Below, piece after piece: positions 55,306-63,998 of a DNA stretch of 64,000 nt. This DNA comes from Planktothricoides raciborskii GIHE-MW2 (GTDB lineage: Bacteria; Cyanobacteriota; Cyanobacteriia; Cyanobacteriales; Laspinemataceae), in the NCBI RefSeq assembly GCF_040564635.1, contig NZ_CP159837.1, forward strand, positions 1,305,001 through 1,369,000. Direction: 5' to 3'. The notes beneath the pieces are model-generated. The model saw nothing but the letters and a program-made list of their open reading frames with translations. It had not been told where the DNA came from and searched no databases. A program made the position numbers and the translations under genes. Each line of letters begins with the position of its first letter. The stretch's first letter is position 1.

Positions 55306-55378
55306 GTAGGGGCGAAGCATTCCGGCAGATATTTGTGGTTGAAAACAGATATTTAATGCCGGAATGCTTCGCCCCTAC
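55306..55378. repeat. 22-bp perfect inverted repeat (GTAGGGGCGAAGC family)
   Basis: Arms at 55306-55327 and 55357-55378 are perfect over 22 bp and start GTAGGGGCGAAGCATTCC. The 29-base loop holds AGATATTT twice. It is a relative of the GTAGGGG palindromes in the composite repeats, with a different core. Confidence 0.92.
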
Positions 55379-55479
55379 CAATATCTGTGGTCTATTTAAT
55401 ATAAAATCGCTGTATGCTATGTTTTTTGGCCTCTAGTCTTCCAAAATTACCTTTCCATCTTTGTCCTGCCTCTTGGCTT

Positions 55480-57102
55480 CTACTCGATAGGATCGAACTG
55501 ATATTTGGAACCAGTTGGGCCAGCGGTTCCGGGATTAGCTTTGACTAAAGGAATTTCATTAAAAATATTAAATTCCGTAGCCGTTTTTCTCAGGGTTATA
55601 CCTTGATTTAACTGTTGACTAATCGCCGCCCGATCGCCTGGAAATTGGGTAAAGGCATTGGCTAAGGCATTGGTAGCATCATAGGTTGTGGCAGTGCGCC
55701 AACTGACTCTTCCTTGCCAAAGTTTTCCGGCTTGACTCGCAAAAGGATCGTTACTTCGCCAGCGCCAAGGTACAGCCAAAACCATTCCCTTAATCGCATC
55801 GCCTCCTTGAACCAAAATCTGCGGATTATACATTTCATCGCTACTAAGTAAAACCAATTGATTTTGATTGGCTTGGGCTAGAGCGATCGCGCGATCGACC
55901 TGATTTTTACTTAAGGCTAAAAAGGCAATATTTGACCCGGCTTGACGGGCTTTATCGATCTCTGCCGTCGCATCAAACCCTGGAGATAAAATATCCACTT
56001 CTTTGACCAAAGTTGCCCCCGCTTTTGACAAAGCGGAGACTAATTCCCCTTTTAAATCTTGGCTATAACGATTATCGGAATTGTAAAATAATGTCACTTT
56101 GGCAGGGCTGTGATTTTTCACCGCATAATTGACTAAAGTTTCGGCTACTTTTTGCAAATAAGTGGTGAGTATAGTTTTGGTTTGACTCAAGGGAATCGTT
56201 TGCACAGTCGATTGGCCTGCATTGGTGGAAATTGTCGTATTTAAAGGGGACAGTACCGCCAGATTATTTTGCTCATAACGAGTTAAGGCTTGACGACTAT
56301 TATTGTCCACCCCATGTCCAATCACTCCCAGCACATTTGCGGAAGATTGAATCAGATCCTCAGCCAAAGAATCGGATAAGCTGGCATCTTTTTCATTGAC
56401 AACCACCACTTCCAATAACCTTCCGGGAATGCTGGGAACTTGGTTAAATTCCCCTTGGTATTGGGCAACTCCGCGCAGCACTTCTTTGGCTTCATTCACG
56501 CGGGTAGTAATCGGCACTACCACTGCCATTGTTAAGGGATTTCCCGCTTGTTTGGCCTTGGCATTGTTCAGGTAAATTGCCGCTTCTGGGTCATTTTTAT
56601 CTTTATTTACCGCTTCTTGATATTGTTGAATTGCCCCCGGCCAATCTTGACTGGCAAATGCCGCCGCTGCTGAGGTTTTTTCCTGGGAATTCCTCCCACC
56701 AATAATCAATATTTTCTCCCCTTGACTAATTAATTCAGCATTCACCGCTGTTTCACTGACGATCGCCAAAGGATTCACCCCAGAGGTCGGGACTCCGTCA
56801 GAATTATTGCCAGAATCATTTTCCACCACCACGGTGCGATCGCCCCCCCGTTGGCTAAAATACCACCAACTGCCACCACCTAACAGCAGCAAGGCGATCG
56901 CCACCAACATCAAAATCGGCAGAGGAAAGTTTCCTCCCTTTCCTCCATTGGACGAAACCACGGTTTTTGCCGACTGCATGGCCTCCTGGGGCAACCCACA
57001 AATGGCACAATCTGGGCCATTATTCTCATAAGGGGGGTGAGGGCCGGAACAATTGGGATATTGCTGGCCATTTTTCGGCGTCCCATCACAAATCCAACTC
57101 AC
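55480..57102 (-). CDS. Receptor-like protein: zinc ribbon, membrane helix, type I periplasmic-binding domain
   Basis: 540 aa. Residues 1-40 form an apparent zinc ribbon (Cys5, Cys18, Cys32, Cys35; PDCAICGLPQE). One membrane helix follows (LPILMLVAIALLLLGGGSWWYF, about 61-82). A TPR-like helical pair AFASQDWPGAIQQYQEAVNKD lies around 150-190, then a Leu/Ile/Val-binding-type (Peripla_BP_6) domain: LTMAVVVPITT, VLGVIGHGVDNNSRQALTRYEQNNLAVLSP, VTLFYNSDNRYSQDLKG, IAFLALSKNQVDRAIAL, TTYDATNALANAF. The ribbon should be cytosolic and the binding domain outside. It is first in a same-strand set with the vWA, tubulin-like and ARH genes. Confidence 0.85.
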   Translation of the reverse strand: MSWICDGTPKNGQQYPNCSGPHPPYENNGPDCAICGLPQEAMQSAKTVVSSNGGKGGNFPLPILMLVAIALLLLGGGSWWYFSQRGGDRTVVVENDSGNNSDGVPTSGVNPLAIVSETAVNAELISQGEKILIIGGRNSQEKTSAAAAFASQDWPGAIQQYQEAVNKDKNDPEAAIYLNNAKAKQAGNPLTMAVVVPITTRVNEAKEVLRGVAQYQGEFNQVPSIPGRLLEVVVVNEKDASLSDSLAEDLIQSSANVLGVIGHGVDNNSRQALTRYEQNNLAVLSPLNTTISTNAGQSTVQTIPLSQTKTILTTYLQKVAETLVNYAVKNHSPAKVTLFYNSDNRYSQDLKGELVSALSKAGATLVKEVDILSPGFDATAEIDKARQAGSNIAFLALSKNQVDRAIALAQANQNQLVLLSSDEMYNPQILVQGGDAIKGMVLAVPWRWRSNDPFASQAGKLWQGRVSWRTATTYDATNALANAFTQFPGDRAAISQQLNQGITLRKTATEFNIFNEIPLVKANPGTAGPTGSKYQFDPIE

Positions 57103-57427
57103 TTTGGACTACCTCTCTCGTGACGTTTATTCTAACTATTCTAGAATTATCCTCAACCATAAAACCGTAAATTTCGCAATTTCTGGATTCTAATGGCGAA
57201 TTGCGGAATTACCAGGCGATCGCTTTGTAACAAAACGTAATATTCTTCAGAACACAGCCATCAGAAAATCTTTCTGGAGCGACCTGGAGCGACCTGGAGC
57301 GACGGTCGAAAATCCCACAAATTGACGAAGTGCGATCGTCAGATAGGTCAGAAGGATTTTGAGGCGATCGCCCCTCTTGATTCACCTTTACTAACTCGGC
57401 AACTCTTCAGCGGAAAACAACAAACCC
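57103..57427. other. Spacer with 10-bp tandem repeat
   Basis: CTGGAGCGAC is repeated three times at 57274-57303. Carries divergent promoters of the receptor-like and GIY-YIG genes; none could be fixed. Confidence 0.6.
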
Positions 57428-57973
57428 ATGACCACTCAAAGCAACCATCCCTCCCTAGGCAGTCTGGAATATTTATCTTACCTAGATCAAGAAGGACAAA
57501 TCAACAACACCTTTCAAGGTCAAGTCGGAGTTTATGCAATTTTTGACCAAAACCAAAAGTTACAATTTATTGGCTATTCTCGCGATATTTATCTCAGTCT
57601 CAAACAACACTTAATCCGTAAACCAAATCAATGCTATTGGTTCAAAGTGCAAACAATTAATCGGCCTAGTCGCACAATCTTAGAAGAAATTCGCGAAAAC
57701 TGGATTGCCGAAAACGGGTCAACTCCCGTGGGCAATTCATCAGAATTAGAACTCTGGACGCAGCCAATTAACGTCAAAACCATGATGCTGGATCGAGAAA
57801 AACAAGACTATGAGAAAGCAGCCGGAGATGAACTCAGCCAAATCAAAGTCTTAAAACAAATTGCTCGACGAGTAGAAGCCGAAATCTTATCGATTTTAGA
57901 ACAGCGGGGATGCAAAGAACAACTCCGCTTTAACCCCAAACTCAAAGAAACAGGATTACTCGATTTAAAGTAA
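57428..57973 (+). CDS. GIY-YIG domain protein
   Basis: 181 aa. The N-terminal half is a GIY-YIG fold: QVGVYAIFDQNQKLQFIGYSRDIYLSLKQH (about 33-62; G-V-Y for GIY and F-I-G for YIG), then an Arg-containing turn and ILEEIRENWIAENGSTPVGN with a Glu that may be the metal ligand. The C-terminal half is helical (KQDYEKAAGDELSQIKVLKQIARRVEAEIL). Common in cyanobacteria and plastids of plants, where it is uncharacterised. Nuclease activity is likely from the motif, not shown. Alone, divergent from the receptor-like gene. Confidence 0.85.
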   Translation: MTTQSNHPSLGSLEYLSYLDQEGQINNTFQGQVGVYAIFDQNQKLQFIGYSRDIYLSLKQHLIRKPNQCYWFKVQTINRPSRTILEEIRENWIAENGSTPVGNSSELELWTQPINVKTMMLDREKQDYEKAAGDELSQIKVLKQIARRVEAEILSILEQRGCKEQLRFNPKLKETGLLDLK

Positions 57974-58145
57974 TACCATATTAATGCATTCATTAGGGAT
58001 TAATCTTGGTAAAAACACGGTAAAATATAGAGATTATTTAAATTCTCTATATTTCACCTACCGTCAAAATGGGGTTTGGTTAAATCCAGAATTTCATCAA
58101 ACAAAAAGTGATTCGTTAAATTAGTCAAAAATTCGCGCGAGTATA

Positions 58146-58895
58146 TTATGGGGTAATTTCAGCCACAAGCTGAAAAATTATTTCATCGCTACACTCTTCC
58201 GCTGATTGATAAACTTCTGACAAGCAATCACCGGAAATTTGCCTTAAATAGAACTGGATATCTTCCTCCCGTTTCAATGTAGAATCCTTGGATTTCAACG
58301 GATGAAAAACTTGTGATTTCTGATATAAATAAAGAACTCCTAAATATTTTTCCATTTTGACTAAAAGTTCTTGTTCCTGGAAAGGCTTTAGCACGAAATC
58401 ATCACAACCAATTTGCAAGATTTCCTGGCGATCTTCCTCAAAAGCACTAGCGGTTAAAGCAATAATTACAATTTTTTGGCTCAGAGGATTAGCCTTAATT
58501 CGTTTCGTCGCTTCATAGCCATTCATCACCGGCATTTGCATATCCATCCAGATTAAATCCGGTTGCCAAGTTTTCAGGATATCGAGAGCTTCTTGACCAT
58601 TGGTCGCTTCACGCACTTCCTGAAAACCCCATCTAGAAAGCATTTTCATTAGTAACAAACGATTTTCCAGTCGATCTTCAACTACAAGAATGCGGTATTG
58701 AGGTTGATCCGGCGCTAAACCAACCACCTTGGAGTATTTTGAAGTAGTAGCGATTTCCGTCAGATCGGCGTTTTCAATCTGAATATCAAACCCAAACGTT
58801 GTGTAAGCGCCCCCTTTTGTTCTTTGCAAATAAGTATCTTTGACCGGAGTGTCTGGGTTGCCAAAATGTTTCAAAGTACATTCTTCATTGTTCAT
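58146..58895 (-). pseudogene. Hybrid histidine kinase C-terminal remnant: GAF end, kinase tail and receiver
   Basis: 249 aa frame, formed by an internal deletion. The first 30 residues (KDTYLQRTKGGAY) match the late part of a GAF domain of the VWxDTYLQETQGGRY type; TTFGFDIQIENADL then matches the end of a HATPase domain, and a receiver follows from about 68: ILVVEDRLENRLLL, phospho-Asp in LIWMDMQMPVMNG, Thr in ALTASAF, Lys in VLKPFQ. So the GAF end is fused to the kinase end, with the HisKA and ATPase cores lost. The receiver keeps its key residues and could in principle still be made. It follows the broken GAF gene upstream. Confidence 0.75.
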
Positions 58896-58906
58896 AAACT
58901 TATCAG

Positions 58907-59691
58907 TTAAGAATTATCCTGGTTGGGTGGCAAGAGACGCATCCAACCAGGACTGACAGATTCAGAAGCAAATTCACCACTCCAGTCAGGATTAAAATGA
59001 TAGATAGCAAAGCGATCGCAGTGCAGAATGGCGCGTAATTCTTCGGTTGTCACCGAGAAAATTGTCTGAAAATCTAAAGTCTGGCGCATTTTTTGAATAA
59101 TTTTGGCGATCGCCCGTTCTCGGTCGGCAATTTCTCGCAAAGATTGCTCCGCTAAAGCGCGATCGCGGGATTCAATCGCCCGAGAAATCATATACGCCAA
59201 ATAACTGATAAAATTTTGTTCCTCAATTTCCCAGACTCTTTTTTCACCCGTATGTTATATACAAATGACTCCCTTAATTTCACCCTTTAAATGAATTGGC
59301 ACATCCAACATAGAACTAATCAATAATGGAGTCAGATAAGTTTCGGTAAATTCAGTAGTTTTTGGATCCTGCTTGGCATCATAAACCACCATACATTTCT
59401 CAGATTCTAAAGCCTGAAAATATTTAGGGTAATCAGAAAAAGACAATTCATATCCTTGACTATGCTGATTGGGAGTTAACTCATAAAGATTGGCACAAAA
59501 GCTCGCCGAATTATTCTGGTTATAAAACAAAATACTGGCTCTTTCAAGGTTCAAAATTAGGCTAAAAACTTGAGTAATTTCCTGCAATGCCTGCTTTAAA
59601 TATCCCTGATAAATGCTTTGATTTTTCGCTAACGACAGGAGTCCAGACTGCTGCTTGCTTAACCGATATTCACTACAAAGTAGATTTAATC
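58907..59691 (-). pseudogene. GAF-domain sensor remnant with nonsense codon
   Basis: Open from about 59691 with LLCSEYRLSKQQSG and LLSLAKNQSIYQGYLKQALQEI (no start codon), through GAF 1 (ASILFYNQNN...MLDVPIHLKGEIKGVICI), a TAA at 59255-59257 and, in the same frame, HTGEKRVWEIEEQNFISYLAYMISRAIESR, then a coil (DRERAIAKIIQKMRQTL) and a second GAF ending SGEFASESVSPGWMRLLPPNQDNS*. TAA replaces a residue in the CxEHTGxxRxW stretch. It is the middle of the same gene as 58146-58895 and the remnant at 60110. Confidence 0.8.
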
Positions 59692-60109
59692 GTCTTTATC
59701 ACTTTAATTTTACTTGCTAATACTAGGTTATTTTTTAATAAATTATTTCTCTTTTTTTTTGCTCTAATATCTAATTAATTTTCAGCATTTAGCCGTTTTT
59801 TTAGCCTATTTTTTTCTAATTTTTCTAATTAAATACTGAATATTGCGGCAAAAAAAATCAAACTTTTCGGTATTTTAGTTTTGGATAATTCGTCGATTGT
59901 CTGTAATACAAAAATTGCCAATTACTCTATTTTATCTATCTAATAGCGTTTGCCAAATATAACTTTTAATTTGGCTTTATTTGATTAAAAAATTTTTATA
60001 AAATTATTAGCAAAAAATATTAATAATGATAATATTTATCAAATAAAATTTGAATATTTTTGGTGGTAACTAGACATTTTTTTTAATTATATATTATATC
60101 CCAAAGATC
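59692..60109. other. AT-rich decayed middle of the receptor gene
   Basis: No open frame. Its position between the membrane remnant and the GAF remnant on the same strand suggests it is the eroded linker of one ancestral gene. Confidence 0.5.
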
Positions 60110-60719
60110 ATCTGCCAAAGCACAGCCCAAATTACTAAAGGTTTTAATCGCTCTGTCGGGTTTTATATGGCTTCATAAACCATCGCATAGGACACATCAA
60201 TATCTTGATCTAGATGAGTGACCAAAGCGGAAAAAAATTCACTTACCGTTGCAGTTACCAACACAATATTTTTTAGGGTGTTTTCTGTTCCCAGGCGTTC
60301 CCCAATTTATTTTTGCATTTCTTGGTTTAATTGATCTAATTGTTCAGGATTTTTTAAAGCTAAAAATTTTGCCAGTAAATCTACCATTTTTAAAGCTGTA
60401 TAGCAAAACACTAAAGCGGTGATAGATCGCTCAAATTTTGACCGCCAATAAGCGGGATGCCACAATGTCCAAATATCCAATAAATATCCGATGCCACAGC
60501 AAACAATAAAAGCGCCTACTAAGTAGAAAAATCCAAAAAAAGCAGATCCTGGCGTTTGATCGCGAAATAGATTAACATTGCCGAAATCGAAAAATAAGCC
60601 AGGGCGATTAGGAAGTCGCTGGTTACATGAAGCCAAACTAAAGGGGGTTGCCACAGGAAGCTGTAACCGTGAGGCATATATTGACTAGGGGAAAAGATGG
60701 TTTTGAGAATTTGCCACAT
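60110..60719 (-). pseudogene. Ethylene-receptor-like transmembrane domain remnant
   Basis: N terminus MWQILKTIFSPSQYMPHGYSFLWQPPLVWLHVTSDFLIALAYFSIS resembles the ETR1-like membrane domain of cyanobacterial receptors, and a second frame continues with FFGFFYLVGAFIVCCGIGYLLDIWTLWHPAYW. The two are separated by a frameshift in a T-run near 60539. Downstream stops follow LNQEMQK and again after about 45 residues. The Asp in TSDFLIALAYFSI (ETR1 Asp25 region) is kept, and the Cys of the copper site is present (CCG), but the next ligand position, His in the ETR1 CGATH motif, is Tyr (CGIGY). So ethylene binding would be lost even in frame. Confidence 0.75.
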
Positions 60720-61218
60720 TTTCTTGCCGATTGATTATGGGATTTTAAAAAAACGAGAATTAATTGCTATGATACCTTTGAATTATACGTGAAAACTATT
60801 TTTTTTTTGCCAAAACATTAATTCATCGTCACTTGAAGGGGATTAGGGTGAGTCAAATTATCGGAAAAAATTACTTGAGCATCCGGGAGGTTTGTTTATC
60901 CTAAATAGAGATTATTAGCTCTTTGTCAGGATCTCAGCCCTGCAAATCTTTTGCGATCGCGCTGATTTTTCTTCCCCTAGGGTTTGGCCACGATGAAATT
61001 TTTTGCCGATAGGATATAATTACTATATTCTATATTAGATCCATGATGGATGAGTAGGCAAAAGCCCAACCTAAATTTATTAATTTATCTTGGAGCCAAT
61101 GTTTGACGTAATTTTCCGCAGCCAGCCACTCCCGGCACTCCCCCTTTATGCCCCTTTATGTTAGATATTGGTTAGCTCATGGAAATCAGTTAATTTGAAT
61201 GATTGGAGGAATATCCTT
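60720..61218. other. Spacer before ABC permease gene
   Basis: About 500 bp with no gene seen. Short direct repeat CCCCTTTATG at 61141-61160. Confidence 0.5.
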
Positions 61219-61992
61219 GTGAATTTTTCGAGAATTTTGGCGATCGCTGTCAATGTGTTTTGGGAAGTGATGCGGGAACGAGTCCTTTATCTGATTGCTT
61301 TGTTTGCGATATTTTTATTCGGCACTTTGCGACTGTTGCGAGAATTTGCCCTGGGAACCGAGTATAAAATTATCACCGATTTAGGAATTGCCGGGATTGG
61401 GGTAATCGGCTTAATTGTGGCAATTTTTGTCGGCACTGGCATAATTAACAAAGAAATTGAAAAACGCACGGTTTTAGTCCTGTTAGCTAAACCCATTAGC
61501 CGCGCCGATCTGATTGTAGGCAAATATCTCGGACTCTCTGGAATTCTGGCAATTCTGATCTTTTTTACCAGTCTGATTTATCTGAGTTTTTTGAGCTTAA
61601 ATCGAGTAGAATATCCGTTAGGCAGCATTTTAGTCGCCTTATTTTTTATCTTTTTAGAACTGTCTTTACTCACCGCCGTAGCCATGCTTTTGGGGGTGTT
61701 TACCAGTTCTTTGTTAGCTACCCTACTCAGTGTTGGGGTTTATGTGATGGGACACTTGAGTCCTGATATTATTAAGGCTGGGGAACTGAGTGAAAATCCG
61801 GCTTTGATCGGTTTTACTCGAAACTTATACTTAATTTTACCAGATTTGACCAAGCTAGATTTAAAAAATCAAGCCGTCTATGGTCTATTACCTGACTTGA
61901 ATACCTTGCTATTTAATGGGATTTATGCTGTAATTTATATTATCCTATTGTTGGCGATCGCTAACTTGATTTTTCGCCAAAAAGAATTTTAA
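61219..61992 (+). CDS. ABC-2 type transporter permease
   Basis: 257 aa from GTG at 61219, chosen for GGAGGAAT 9 bases upstream; an in-frame TTG at 61168 was rejected. Six membrane helices: VLYLIALFAIFLFGTL, IAGIGVIGLIVAIFVGTGII, YLGLSGILAILIFFTSLIYLSFL, GSILVALFFIFLELSLLTAVAMLL, LLATLLSVGVYVMGHL and IYAVIYIILLLAIANLIF. The INKEIEKRTVLVLLAKPISRADLIVGKYLG loop is the ABC-2 hallmark. No ATPase gene is adjacent; it should pair with one elsewhere. The substrate is unknown. 78 bp upstream of larE. Confidence 0.9.
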   Translation: MNFSRILAIAVNVFWEVMRERVLYLIALFAIFLFGTLRLLREFALGTEYKIITDLGIAGIGVIGLIVAIFVGTGIINKEIEKRTVLVLLAKPISRADLIVGKYLGLSGILAILIFFTSLIYLSFLSLNRVEYPLGSILVALFFIFLELSLLTAVAMLLGVFTSSLLATLLSVGVYVMGHLSPDIIKAGELSENPALIGFTRNLYLILPDLTKLDLKNQAVYGLLPDLNTLLFNGIYAVIYIILLLAIANLIFRQKEF

Positions 61993-62070
61993 CCTTGGCG
62001 ACAGCCGAAAAATTGTTTTTTGGGTTTTTTTGTTTTTTTGTAGAGAAGCATAGTAGAGAAGCATAGAGTG

Positions 62071-62889
62071 ATGGAAAAACTGAAGCAACTAAAAAATATA
62101 TTTGCGGAAATGGAGCGAGCATTAATTGCTTATTCCGGTGGAATTGATAGTACCTTAGTCGCCAAAGTTGCTTATGATGTCCTGGGCGATCGCGCTTTAG
62201 CGGTAACGGCGGTTTCGGCTTCATTATTGCCCGAAGATTTAGAAGATGCCCGCATTCAAGCAGCGGATATTGGCATTCACCATGAAGAAATTGCCACCCA
62301 TGAAATGGCCAATCCTAACTACACCTCTAACCCAGTAAATCGCTGCTACTTTTGCAAAAGTGAACTGCATGATACCTTAAAACCCTTAGCCCTGCAACGG
62401 GGTTATCCTTATGTAGTGGATGGAGTGAATGCGGATGATTTACAAGATTATCGTCCGGGGATTCAAGCCGCCAAAGAAAGAGGGGCGCGATCGCCTTTAG
62501 CGGAAGTGGGCATTACTAAATTAGAAGTCCGACAAATAGCGAAAGAATTGGGTTTACCGTGGTGGGATAAACCCGCCCAACCTTGCCTCAGTTCCCGCTT
62601 TCCTTATGGAGAAGAAATCACCATAGCCAAATTGCAGCGAGTCGGTCGTAGCGAACATTATTTACGCCAGTTAGGATTAAAAAATCTGCGGGTTCGTTCA
62701 GCGGGGGATACAGCCAAAATTGAATTACCCCCTGAAGAAATTAAACCGTTTATTTTAACCACCGATTTACCCCAACTGGTGGCAACCCTTCAAGAATTTG
62801 GCTTTGTTTATGTCACCCTTGATTTAGAAGGATATCGTAGTGGTAAATTAAATCAGGTTTTACCTCCAGAAGTCTTGGCCAATCCGTAA
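62071..62889 (+). CDS. larE: ATP-dependent sacrificial sulfur transferase LarE
   Basis: 272 aa from the ATG at 62071 (a GTG lies one codon earlier). The PP-loop is AYSGGIDSTLVAKVA (about 19-33), then NPNYTSNPVNRCYFCKSEL (CxxC), YVVDGVNADDLQDYRPG and AQPCLSSRFPYGEEIT. Three Cys (the CxxC pair and the PCLSSR Cys) match the LarE branch that uses a [4Fe-4S] cluster rather than sacrificing its own Cys; this is from family knowledge. LarE adds sulfur to the nickel-pincer nucleotide of lactate racemase. No larA, larB or larC gene is in the window. Confidence 0.9.
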   Translation: MEKLKQLKNIFAEMERALIAYSGGIDSTLVAKVAYDVLGDRALAVTAVSASLLPEDLEDARIQAADIGIHHEEIATHEMANPNYTSNPVNRCYFCKSELHDTLKPLALQRGYPYVVDGVNADDLQDYRPGIQAAKERGARSPLAEVGITKLEVRQIAKELGLPWWDKPAQPCLSSRFPYGEEITIAKLQRVGRSEHYLRQLGLKNLRVRSAGDTAKIELPPEEIKPFILTTDLPQLVATLQEFGFVYVTLDLEGYRSGKLNQVLPPEVLANP

Positions 62890-62945
62890 ATTAAATAACT
62901 TTAAATAACTTTAAATAACTGGCGATCGCCCCAACCCCGATTGGC

Positions 62946-63077
62946 GGATCTCTCCTTGATCCCCCCTGAAAAAAGGGGGGGCTTTTGAGATGTTTCCAGA
63001 ATAGACCTCTGGCTTTCATAACGGATCTCCCCTTGATCCCCCCTGAAAAAGGGGGGCTTTTAAGATGTTTCCAGAAT
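62946..63077. repeat. Two tandem copies of a terminator-type hairpin segment
   Basis: A segment of about 56 bp, GGATCTC..CTTGATCCCCCC...GGGGGG..CTTTT..AGATGTTTCCAGAAT, occurs at 62946-63002 and 63023-63077. Each has a six-C/six-G stem with a TGAAAAA loop. The second copy abuts the aroB stop codon (63078). They can end larE on plus and aroB on minus. The same CCCCCTGAAAAAGGGGG core is at 43375-43400. Confidence 0.85.
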
Positions 63078-63998
63078 CTAATACATCTTACTCAACACTT
63101 CTCGAATCGTATCCGCAGAAACTCGATCCGTAATCGTCACCGCCCCGATCGCCGTCGGCAAAACAAACCGGACTTTCCCCGCTTTCACCTTCTTATCCAT
63201 TTGCAGACTATCTAAAATAGCCTCAATTTCCAAACCCTGGGGTAACTTTGTGGGTAATCCCGCTTTCGCAATCAAAGCCAACTGACGGCGATCGCACAGT
63301 TCATCCCAAAGGCCCAAAGCCACCGCTAACCGACTAGCTGCCACCATCCCAATGCCCACCGCTTCACCGTGAATCACCACCGTATAGCCGGTTAAGCTTT
63401 CCACCGCGTGACCAATGGTATGACCATAATTCAAAATTGCCCGCAGTCCCGCTTCTTTTTCGTCTTTGCCCACCACATCCGCTTTACTCTGACAAGACCG
63501 GACTAAAATATCTTGCAGCAAGCTTTCTCCCAAATAGCCCAACTCGTCGAGGCGTTCTACCGCTTCCATCCGCGCAAATAATTCCGCATCCCAAATCACC
63601 CCATATTTAATCACTTCCGCCATCCCCGCCCGAAACTCGCGCACCGGCAGGGTTTGCAGCACCAAAGGGTCAATTAAAACTAAACGCGGTTGATAAAAAG
63701 CACCGATGAGATTTTTGCCTTGAGGATGGTTCACCCCAGTTTTGCCGCCAATGGAAGCATCCACCATTGCCAACAGAGTGGTGGGGACTTGGACAAAGTT
63801 AATCCCCCGTAACCAAGTGGCTGCCGCAAATCCAGTCATATCGCCAATCACCCCGCCACCGAGAGCAACCATTGTGGAAGAACGTTCCAGGCGATTTTCT
63901 AGGGCAGTATCATAAATTTTTTGAATAGTTGCCAGAGTTTTATATTCTTCTCCGTCCGGGAGAATGCAGCGAAACACTTCAAATCCGGCAGACTCCAA
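63078..63998 (-). CDS. aroB: 3-dehydroquinate synthase (5' end outside window)
   Basis: 306 residues to the window edge; the N-terminal ~50 residues lie beyond. Motifs: [22 protein letters not shown] (NAD and substrate pocket), [19 protein letters not shown] (about 84-102 of this fragment), [11 protein letters not shown] with the zinc Glu, [15 protein letters not shown] with zinc His, [17 protein letters not shown] with a second zinc His, and the C-terminal [13 protein letters not shown]. It converts DAHP to 3-dehydroquinate in the shikimate pathway. Complete at its C terminus; stop TAG at 63078. Confidence 0.97.
   Translation of the reverse strand: MESAGFEVFRCILPDGEEYKTLATIQKIYDTALENRLERSSTMVALGGGVIGDMTGFAAATWLRGINFVQVPTTLLAMVDASIGGKTGVNHPQGKNLIGAFYQPRLVLIDPLVLQTLPVREFRAGMAEVIKYGVIWDAELFARMEAVERLDELGYLGESLLQDILVRSCQSKADVVGKDEKEAGLRAILNYGHTIGHAVESLTGYTVVIHGEAVGIGMVAASRLAVALGLWDELCDRRQLALIAKAGLPTKLPQGLEIEAILDSLQMDKKVKAGKVRFVLPTAIGAVTITDRVSADTIREVLSKMY

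Noticed and set aside
57274-57303. 10-bp triple repeat as regulatory iteron
   Set aside because: Three copies only, no replication genes, and other microsatellites are common here.
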